DNA from: Colwellia sp. 1_MG-2023
GTDB lineage: Bacteria; Pseudomonadota; Gammaproteobacteria; Enterobacterales; Alteromonadaceae
NCBI RefSeq assembly: GCF_030546755.1
Contig: NZ_JAUOPE010000013.1
Coordinates: 1 to 64,000, forward strand
Length of the DNA stretch: 64,000 nt
Direction: 5' to 3'
Made by a program: the position numbers and the translations under genes. The notes under the pieces are model-generated. The model made no database searches, was not told the DNA's origin, and worked only from the letters and a program-made list of their open reading frames with translations. This document shows, in pieces, positions 57,667 through 64,000 of this stretch. How positions within the stretch are numbered: the first letter of the stretch is position 1; each line of letters opens with the position of its first letter.

Positions 57667-59613
57667 ATGAATTCAACTATCTATCAAAGAAAATCAGTGC
57701 GCATTTCGCGCACATCACCTAAATTTATAGGCTTTATCATGGTGTTAGCAACACCGACATTATATGCCAACAATAATATTGAAAAAGTCGCTCAAACCAC
57801 AGAAGTGATTACGGTTACGGGTAAACATGTAATTGTTCGAACAAAACAAGGCCAATTAGCGAAAGTACATATTAATGCCAAACAAATAGCTGCCATTGCC
57901 GCCAATAATATTTCCGATGCGTTAAGAGGTATCGCGGGCATCGATGTTTTCGAACAAGGCAACCTCACCTATTTATCTGTACGAGGTGGCGATCCAAACT
58001 TTGTTACTATTTTAATTGATGGTGTCAAGGTTAATGATCCAACGAATAGCCGTGGTGGTGCATTTGATTTAAGTACGATAGATCCTAGTTTGATCGCTAG
58101 TATTGAAGTTTTTTACGGAAGTTATTCAACAGTCTTTGGCAGTGATTCATTATCGGGCGTGATCAGTATTAAAACCAAAAGCTTTACTGATGCAAAAAAC
58201 AGCATCAGCTTTAAAACGGGCAGTAATAACGCTTATGGCGGTGCTATTCAATTAGCAACACCCGTTACCGATTATGCACAGTTAAGTTTGTCAGGCTCTT
58301 TCCAAGACGGTGATAACAGCCATTTTGGTGAAAAATTTAATCGCCAATCTTATATTGGTACGATCAAATCAACTCAGTCTTCTAACACAAACTGGCGGTT
58401 AGGTGCTTTTTATAGTGATGGTAAATCAGCAAATTTTCCAGAAGATAGTGGCGGAGATAAATTAACTATCATTAAAACACCTGAAGAACGTGATTTTCAA
58501 CAAACCAATGTAACAGCCAATATACAACAACACATCAATAATAATTTAACTTTTGCGATAAACAGCGCTTGGTCTGAAAGAGAAGAAAACATCACAAGCC
58601 CTGGCATTGCATCAGGTGTAATAGATGGCGTGCCAGCCATTGATACTAAGACTGATTATAATCGTGTAGATATATCAAGTACGGCTAATTATCTCGCTAA
58701 TCATGATACGACTATTGCTCTTGGTTTTGCTTATGCTTCTGAAGATGGTGGTATGGATAGCGTCATTGATTTTGGTATGCCAGTACCTGCTGATTATACG
58801 TTAACTAGAACGATTAATTCAGTTTTTGCCGAAGCTGCGTATAAAGCCTTTGATAACTTTAACCTTATGCTAGGTATTCGACAAGATAAGGCAAATAACG
58901 AAAACAGTGCTCAAACACTAACAGTAAACACCCATCGAATGATAGCAAACTACCAAATTTCAAGCGCGACAAAATTGACAATGCAATACAGTGAGGGCTT
59001 TAAACTACCGAGCTTTTTTGCCGTTGGACACCCTTTTGTTGGCAATGCAGCATTGAAACCTGAATTAAGTGAAAATTATGAAATGAGTTTAACGCATTAT
59101 TTATTTGCTCATTCGTTAACAACAAATACTAGTTTATATAAAACGACTTACAAAAATTTAATTGATTTTGATCCCATCGCATTTATCAATATAAACCGGG
59201 CTAAGGTACAAGCTAAAGGTGTTGAATTTTCCTTTAATTATCAATTGAATGAGCGCTTTGATTTAGCAGGCAACTTAACCTATAACAAAATGAATACGTT
59301 TGATGAAGCAGTGAAACTTCGTCGCAGGCCATTGTTTAAAAGTGCCCTATCGATGAATATTAAAGTAAATGAATCATTGTCAATCAATGCGCGTGCGGTC
59401 TTTAATGATAATTATTATGACAGTTCAATTCCCACTGGCATGATTGACGTAGAAGCTTTTAATCGTTTAGATTTATCAGCAGTATGGTCTTTCAATAACG
59501 ATCTCACGTTAAGAGCTAACGCGAATAACGTATTAAATAACTCTTACGAAGAAGCGGTTGGTTTTAGTAATGTTGGCGCAGACTATACTGTTAGTATTGC
59601 AAAAGCGTTCTAA
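57667..59613 (+). CDS. TonB-dependent receptor, BtuB-like size
   Basis: A 648-residue outer-membrane receptor. An export signal ends near LYA-NNN, followed by a TonB box-like EVITVTGKH. The plug includes LSVRGGDPNFVTILIDGVKVNDPTN and a barrel closes with DYTVSIAKAF. The plug is of the small BtuB/PqqU type rather than siderophore type. It follows the haem dehydrogenase by 21 bases and is probably in the same operon. It may import a cofactor or substrate of that enzyme; this is inference. Confidence 0.9.
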   Translation: MNSTIYQRKSVRISRTSPKFIGFIMVLATPTLYANNNIEKVAQTTEVITVTGKHVIVRTKQGQLAKVHINAKQIAAIAANNISDALRGIAGIDVFEQGNLTYLSVRGGDPNFVTILIDGVKVNDPTNSRGGAFDLSTIDPSLIASIEVFYGSYSTVFGSDSLSGVISIKTKSFTDAKNSISFKTGSNNAYGGAIQLATPVTDYAQLSLSGSFQDGDNSHFGEKFNRQSYIGTIKSTQSSNTNWRLGAFYSDGKSANFPEDSGGDKLTIIKTPEERDFQQTNVTANIQQHINNNLTFAINSAWSEREENITSPGIASGVIDGVPAIDTKTDYNRVDISSTANYLANHDTTIALGFAYASEDGGMDSVIDFGMPVPADYTLTRTINSVFAEAAYKAFDNFNLMLGIRQDKANNENSAQTLTVNTHRMIANYQISSATKLTMQYSEGFKLPSFFAVGHPFVGNAALKPELSENYEMSLTHYLFAHSLTTNTSLYKTTYKNLIDFDPIAFININRAKVQAKGVEFSFNYQLNERFDLAGNLTYNKMNTFDEAVKLRRRPLFKSALSMNIKVNESLSINARAVFNDNYYDSSIPTGMIDVEAFNRLDLSAVWSFNNDLTLRANANNVLNNSYEEAVGFSNVGADYTVSIAKAF

Positions 59614-59924
59614 CTCTGCTTTTAACTCATCCAATTATTTACTTGAGGATAAAGAGTTGGGGCTGTTGAACTTTCGAGATTGTTTTTGCCGTGATGACTA
59701 ATAAAGCTTTAACACTATGCATTAGCTATTTACTGCTAAACATTACCAGTAAACATTAAGCACTAAATAAAAACCATTAACCTACATCAATTAACCGCTT
59801 TGCTTTATTGACTAATCCTATTTCGAATTCTGGCCGCTGATTAATAGCTTTCCAAGTTTAGCTAGGATGAACCTAGCGCTGTCCTTCACCAAGAATGTTA
59901 GTGCTATAAGCTAATGTTCTTACA
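59614..59924. other. Intergenic region between TonB receptor and GntR gene
   Basis: This 311-base gap between convergent genes has no convincing ORF. A hairpin, AAGAATGTTAG/CTAATGTTCTT with two wobble pairs (59891-59921), lies just past the GntR gene stop and may end its transcript, but it lacks a T run. Confidence 0.5.
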
Positions 59925-60692
59925 TTATGAAATAGTGCGAGTTTTGCTAAAACGCTCACGATTTTTAGTAACTTGATGACGTGCGGCTTCAACTGCTTCA
60001 ACTTCTGTTGCTTCTAAGATACTATCGATAACACGCATTAAATGAGCTCGCATTAATTCACGTGCCGCTTGCGGATCTCTAGCTTTTAACGCTTCATAAA
60101 CTTCTCTATGCTCTTCAACCGAAGGTTTTACGCCACTATTGCGAACTTTTTCATACATTCGATGAGTCAGCTCAGAACTTTCACGTTCATCCCAAAGCTC
60201 TTCAATAACGGAAGAAATAGCACTATTGTTAGTAGCTCTAGCAATGATCATATGAAACTTTTTATCTGCTGCTTCGTGCGTTTCAGTATCAACATTATTT
60301 TCACAGGCCATTTCATCCAAAGTTTCAGCTAATTCTTCAAGCTCAGCTTCAGTGATCATTGTTGCTGCAAGCGCTGCAGCTTCGCCTTCAAATAATGCAC
60401 GAGCTTCAGTTAATTCAAAAGGGCCAACATCTTTATCTGAAAACCGACTTTTACCTTTTGAATGTTCAATAACATAAACACCCGATCCCATACGTACTTC
60501 AACATAACTTTCGAGCTCTAATGCGATTACCGCTTCTCGAATAGTAGGTCTGCTCACTTTAAACATTGCTGCTAAATCTCTTTCAGCAGGTAAACGCATA
60601 CCTATGGTGTATTCACCAGATTCAATTAACGTAACTAACTTCTCAGCAACCTGTTGGTATAAACGAGGCAACTTTTGAGGGACTGATTCCAT
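59925..60692 (-). CDS. FadR/UxuR-type GntR regulator
   Basis: A 255-residue DNA-binding regulator. The winged helix (about 10-75) contains LPAERDLAAMFKVSRPTIRE and ALELESYVEVRMGSGVYV. The all-helical FCD ligand domain follows (FELTEARALFEGEAAAL, HEAADKKFHMIIARATNN, VEEHREVYEALKARDPQAA). The sequence is closest to UxuR/ExuR-like regulators of sugar-acid use. ATG 60692 is preceded by GAAGAG and is preferred to the TTG at 60710. It is divergent from the TRAP genes and probably represses them. Confidence 0.9.
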   Translation of the reverse strand: MESVPQKLPRLYQQVAEKLVTLIESGEYTIGMRLPAERDLAAMFKVSRPTIREAVIALELESYVEVRMGSGVYVIEHSKGKSRFSDKDVGPFELTEARALFEGEAAALAATMITEAELEELAETLDEMACENNVDTETHEAADKKFHMIIARATNNSAISSVIEELWDERESSELTHRMYEKVRNSGVKPSVEEHREVYEALKARDPQAARELMRAHLMRVIDSILEATEVEAVEAARHQVTKNRERFSKTRTIS

Positions 60693-60819
60693 AGATATCT
60701 CTTCAATCAAATATTAAGCAAAAAAGTACAGAATAAACGTCATTAATATGAGGCTAATCATATACTTTATAAAAGCAAGCAACTATTTATTAACATAATA
60801 GTACCATAACCCACCTAGC

Positions 60820-60837
60820 AATTGGAATGACCAGTTT
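60820..60837 (+). promoter_or_regulatory. Candidate GntR operator, site 1
   Basis: AATTGG-AATGA-CCAGTTT. The TGG-N5-CCA core matches the FadR-subfamily operator spacing. The flanks are the same as in site 2. Confidence 0.55.
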
Positions 60838-60969
60838 ACAGATAATAATAAAAATATCTTTGCCTTTATAACCATGTCTTTGCGTTAAATGCGTGTATTT
60901 TTATCATTGAAAATTTAAAAATAACCCTTTAGCGTCTTGATGATTAGATAACTGAATGTTATTGTCTCA

Positions 60970-60987
60970 AAACTGGACAGGCCAATT
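60970..60987 (-). promoter_or_regulatory. Candidate GntR operator, site 2
   Basis: On the minus strand it reads AATTGG-CCTGT-CCAGTTT. It abuts a TATAAT at 60987-60992, a candidate -10 of the TRAP operon, so bound repressor would block initiation. Confidence 0.55.
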
Positions 60988-61047
60988 ATAATAAATATTA
61001 AAAAGTGGTCTGTCATATCAAGCCGCTCTTTGGAGGAGCTATCGATA

Positions 61048-62037
61048 ATGAAATTAACACTAAAACCATTGCTGGGGATTGTTGGTATCAGTCTTTTAAA
61101 CTTAAGTTTAATAGGTTGTGGTTCGGATGATAAACATGTCACCCTAAAATTAGCTCATAATTTAGATACGAGTCATTCAGTTCATCAAGGCATGATTTTT
61201 ATGAATGAACGTTTGAAGGAGCTTTCTAATGGCACTATGGATATTAAGATATATCCGAACGGTCAATTAGGCTCTGAGCGAGATACCATCGAACTTCTAC
61301 AAATTGGTTCCCTCGATATAACTAAAGTTTCTGCCAGCCCGATGGAAAACTTTGTTCCAAAAATGAAGATATTTTCTATTCCCTATGTTTTTCGTGATCA
61401 TGATCATTTTTGGACCGTGTTAAATGGCGATATTGGCAAATCACTATTGATTGAAGGTGAATCAGTAAAATTACGCGGTTTAGCTTATTACGATTCAGGG
61501 GCACGCAGCTTTTATACTCGAGACAAACCTATTTATACCCCGAAAGATCTTGAAGGTTTAAAAATTCGAGTACAAAAAAGTAAAACGTCGGTACGTATGG
61601 TGGAATCATTAGGCGGAGCAGCTACGCCCATTTCTTTTGGCGAATTATATACGGCATTGCAGCAAGGCGTTGTCGATGGTGCAGAAAACAACCCGCCTAG
61701 CTTCTATCTTTCCAAACATTTTGACGTGGCCAGATTTTACACCCTAGATATGCATACTAGCGTACCAGATATGCTACTTATTTCAGGTCATACTTGGAAC
61801 AAATTAACTATCACTCAACAAAATTGGGTACAACAGGCAGCCAGCTTATCGGTGCCCTATCAACGCACTTTATGGAAAAAATCTTCTGATGAAGCCTTAA
61901 AAGCAGTAGAAGCGGCGGGTGTCACCATTATTAAACCTGACAAGTCTAAATTCCAAGATGCAGTAAAAGACATGCATGATAGTTATAAAGACACTCCCGT
62001 TTATTCATTAATGCAAGAAATTGCTGATATCAAATAA
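61048..62037 (+). CDS. dctP: TRAP transporter solute-binding protein (DctP family), lipoprotein
   Basis: Periplasmic receptor of a TRAP transporter, 329 residues. The leader MKLTLKPLLGIVGISLLNLS ends in LIGC, so it is probably lipid-anchored. The DctP fold is clear from LKLAHNLDTSHSVHQG, FPNGQLGSERD-like YPNGQLGSERDTIE, LKIRVQKSKTSVRMVESLGG and LYTALQQGVVDGAENN. Arg in LKIRV is the usual carboxylate-binding residue, so the ligand is a sugar acid or organic acid. ATG 61048 has GGAGGAG nine bases upstream. Confidence 0.93.
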   Translation: MKLTLKPLLGIVGISLLNLSLIGCGSDDKHVTLKLAHNLDTSHSVHQGMIFMNERLKELSNGTMDIKIYPNGQLGSERDTIELLQIGSLDITKVSASPMENFVPKMKIFSIPYVFRDHDHFWTVLNGDIGKSLLIEGESVKLRGLAYYDSGARSFYTRDKPIYTPKDLEGLKIRVQKSKTSVRMVESLGGAATPISFGELYTALQQGVVDGAENNPPSFYLSKHFDVARFYTLDMHTSVPDMLLISGHTWNKLTITQQNWVQQAASLSVPYQRTLWKKSSDEALKAVEAAGVTIIKPDKSKFQDAVKDMHDSYKDTPVYSLMQEIADIK

Positions 62038-62046
62038 GGCACAAAT

Positions 62047-62589
62047 ATGGTTTATATAATGATTAAAACAATCGACACACTGTTATCCTTTACGTTAGCC
62101 ATATTAATGGGCCTGATGGTATTGGACGTAACTTGGCAAATATTTACTCGCTTTGCCACTGATTCACCCAGTAGTTGGACGGAAGAGTTAGCTCGCTTTT
62201 TATTAATTTGGATTGGCTTGCTAGGTGCCGCTTGGGCTTACCGCACACGTTCACATTTAGGCTTAAGTTATTTGGTGGAAAAGCAATCTCCCGCTATGCA
62301 AAAGAAGCTCGCTATTTTTTCTTACCTTGCCGCGATTGTATTTGCAATATCAGTGATGATATTTGGCGGCTCTCAATTAGTTCTTTTAACCTTAAACCTA
62401 AACCAATTCTCCGCTTCGTTAGGGGTTAAAATTGGTTATGTTTATATGATCATTCCAATATCTGGTGTGTTAATCACTATATATGCGCTTGATTTTATAC
62501 GAGCAACTTTAGCCGGTGAACTTGATGCACACTTGTATCAAGATATTGACAAACCGCCAACTCATCAAGCAAACGTAACCGGAGAGTAA
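62047..62589 (+). CDS. dctQ: TRAP transporter small permease (DctQ)
   Basis: A 180-residue four-helix membrane protein. The family block SSWTEELARFLLIWIGLLGAA (seen as WTEELARFLLIWIG) and RTRSHLGLSYL are diagnostic. It lies nine bases after dctP and five before dctM in one operon. Confidence 0.93.
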   Translation: MVYIMIKTIDTLLSFTLAILMGLMVLDVTWQIFTRFATDSPSSWTEELARFLLIWIGLLGAAWAYRTRSHLGLSYLVEKQSPAMQKKLAIFSYLAAIVFAISVMIFGGSQLVLLTLNLNQFSASLGVKIGYVYMIIPISGVLITIYALDFIRATLAGELDAHLYQDIDKPPTHQANVTGE

Positions 62590-62593
62590 TACC

Positions 62594-63889
62594 TTGGATA
62601 TTTCAATTTTTATTTTAATCATTACTTTTATAGTTTTGTTATTTACCAATGTGCCTATCTCAATCAGTATTGCTCTAGCCACTTTAGCAACCATGTTAGT
62701 ATCAATCGATTCTATTCCATCCATGACAACTATGGCGCAGCGTATGGCGGGCGGAATTAATGGCTTTGCATTATTAGCGATCCCTTTTTTCATTTTATCC
62801 GGCATATTAATGGGCCAAGGCGGTATCGCTAAGCGCTTGATAGAATTTGCCAAATCATTATTAGGAAGTTTGCCTGGCGGCTTAGCGTTAGTAAATATCA
62901 TCTCTAGTACACTCTTTGGTGCTATTTCAGGCTCTGCTGTGGCGGCAACAAGTGCTATTGGTGGTTTTATGATCCCAGCAATGAAAAAAGAAGGCTATGA
63001 TTCAGCCTTTAGTGCTGCCGTTAGCGCTACAGCGTCGACAACAGGATTACTGATCCCACCAAGTAACATTCTTATAGTTTATAGCTTAGCCAGTGGTGGT
63101 GTATCAATCGCTTCTTTATTTATTGCCGGTTATATCCCTGGTTTACTTGTTGCTTTATCTTTAATGATTGTTTGTGCCATTTACGCAAAAATAAATAATT
63201 ATCCTATTGGCGAAAGATCTTCTATTGGTAATATCATCCGAACAGGTTTTGACGCCCTGCCAGCACTCTTTTTAATCTTTATTGTCATTGGTGGTATTCT
63301 AACTGGAGTTTTTACCGCAACAGAAGCTGGTGTGATAGCCGTGCTCTATTCGTTGTTACTCTCGGTAGGCATTTATCGTGAAGTGAAAGTAAATCAACTG
63401 ATGAGTATTTTGATAAAATCCGCTGAAACTACTGCGGTAGTAATGTTGTTAATTGCAGCATCAAGTGCCATGTCTTGGATTTTAAGTTATACCGATATTC
63501 CACAAGATTTATCAGCACTTATTTTATCGCTTTCTGATAACCCTCTAATGATTTTATTAATGATCAACATCATTTTGTTATTAGTTGGTACGTTCATGGA
63601 CATTACGCCTGCGGTATTAATTTTTACACCTATTTTCTTACCTATTGCTGAAAGTATCGGTATATCACCATTACAGTTTGGCATTATGATGATTTTAAAT
63701 TTATGTATAGGATTATGCACACCACCGGTGGGCAGTGTATTATTTGTCGCCTGTGGCATTGCAAAAAATTCTATTCAGCAAATAGTGAAACCTGTAATTC
63801 CTATGTATGCAGCCATGATCGCGGTACTTGCATTAGTAGCTGGTGTTCCTGCTATCAGTGAATGGTTACCGAGCGTATTTGGTTTGTAA
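62594..63889 (+). CDS. dctM: TRAP transporter large permease (DctM)
   Basis: A 431-residue sodium-coupled membrane subunit with about 12 helices. The signatures IPFFILSGILMGQGGIAKRL (two parts), GALSGSAVAATSAIG-like GAISGSAVAATSAIGG, and LLIPPSNILIVYSLASGG are typical. The start is TTG 62594, with GGAGAG eight bases upstream, four bases after the dctQ stop. A strong terminator follows, closing the dctPQM operon. Confidence 0.95.
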   Translation: MDISIFILIITFIVLLFTNVPISISIALATLATMLVSIDSIPSMTTMAQRMAGGINGFALLAIPFFILSGILMGQGGIAKRLIEFAKSLLGSLPGGLALVNIISSTLFGAISGSAVAATSAIGGFMIPAMKKEGYDSAFSAAVSATASTTGLLIPPSNILIVYSLASGGVSIASLFIAGYIPGLLVALSLMIVCAIYAKINNYPIGERSSIGNIIRTGFDALPALFLIFIVIGGILTGVFTATEAGVIAVLYSLLLSVGIYREVKVNQLMSILIKSAETTAVVMLLIAASSAMSWILSYTDIPQDLSALILSLSDNPLMILLMINIILLLVGTFMDITPAVLIFTPIFLPIAESIGISPLQFGIMMILNLCIGLCTPPVGSVLFVACGIAKNSIQQIVKPVIPMYAAMIAVLALVAGVPAISEWLPSVFGL

Positions 63890-63945
63890 AACAACTATGG
63901 ACTAGATAACTAAACGCGAGACAAATCAACAACAAATAACGAATA

Positions 63946-63983
63946 AAAAGCCACGATTAACCTTAATTAATCGTGGCTTTTTG
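63946..63983 (+). terminator. Terminator of dctPQM
   Basis: A 16-base stem, AAAAAGCCACGATTAA/TTAATCGTGGCTTTTT, with a 6-base loop. Symmetrical A and T runs make it bidirectional. Confidence 0.92.
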
Positions 63984-64000
63984 ATTTAGATTTTACTGGT

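Overview
The window is a chromosomal segment of a low-GC marine gammaproteobacterium. Gene content and protein similarity, judged by eye, point to Alteromonadales and most likely Colwelliaceae (Colwellia/Thalassotalea-like). Supporting signs are an AT-rich genome, TusBCDE, a RNase E of E. coli layout, YejK/YejL/YejM, RlmKL, Uup, MiaE, a HexR-type operator at gapA, several TonB receptors and GlyGly-CTERM-like surface proteins. No rRNA, CRISPR array, complete insertion sequence or prophage was seen.

Layout. 1-14 kb: initiator tRNA (cut by the window edge), rlmKL-glutaredoxin-uup, a DUF3466 protein, divergent gapA and gnd-msrB, a second long GAPDH, and the tusDCBE sulfur-relay operon. 14-19 kb: a BI-1 family membrane protein, tag, a tRNA-Ser(UGA) followed by two degenerate copies of its own 3' half, a membrane-anchored coiled-coil protein, and asnB. 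19-25 kb: three exported proteins, namely a pyroglutamyl-peptidase-like protein with Ser in place of the catalytic Cys, a small outer-membrane barrel, and a 1242-residue Asp-rich calcium-repeat protein. 25-40 kb: miaE, a glycosyltransferase, rne and rluC either side of a structured leader, small hypothetical genes, a lipoprotein pair whose second member appears to start at ATT, a phosphoribosyltransferase, a nucleotide pyrophosphatase-type enzyme, a degenerate EAL-HDOD protein, and an orphan tyrosine recombinase followed by inverted-repeat-rich DNA. 40-50 kb: a periplasmic binding protein, M23 peptidase, fused PTPS, pyrC, yejK/yejL/yejM, tRNA-Pro, and small genes. 50-60 kb: a second, identical tRNA-Ser(UGA) on the minus strand with three tandem 3'-half copies, then TonB receptor, 7TM hybrid kinase, PVC-type haem-binding dehydrogenase and TonB receptor. 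60-64 kb: a FadR/UxuR-type GntR regulator divergent from a complete TRAP transporter (dctPQM).

How the parts work together. gapA and gnd share a divergent control region with a HexR-like palindrome, linking lower glycolysis and the pentose phosphate pathway. tusD-C-B-E deliver sulfur for tRNA 2-thiouridine. yejK/yejL/yejM are the usual nucleoid and envelope neighbours. The GntR gene and dctPQM are separated by 355 bp holding two copies of an AATTGG-N5-CCAGTTT motif in opposite orientations, which fits local repression of sugar-acid uptake. The TonB receptor/kinase/haem dehydrogenase/TonB receptor block looks like an outer-membrane uptake plus periplasmic oxidation module, but its substrate cannot be read from sequence.

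The most unusual structures are the two inverted tRNA-Ser loci with tandem 3'-half repeats (period about 122 bp, each unit carrying a terminator), which resemble in principle the rtT repeats of E. coli tyrT. Also notable are the ATT start, the Cys-to-Ser peptidase-like protein, and the inverted pair of 20-bp sites beside the tyrosine recombinase.
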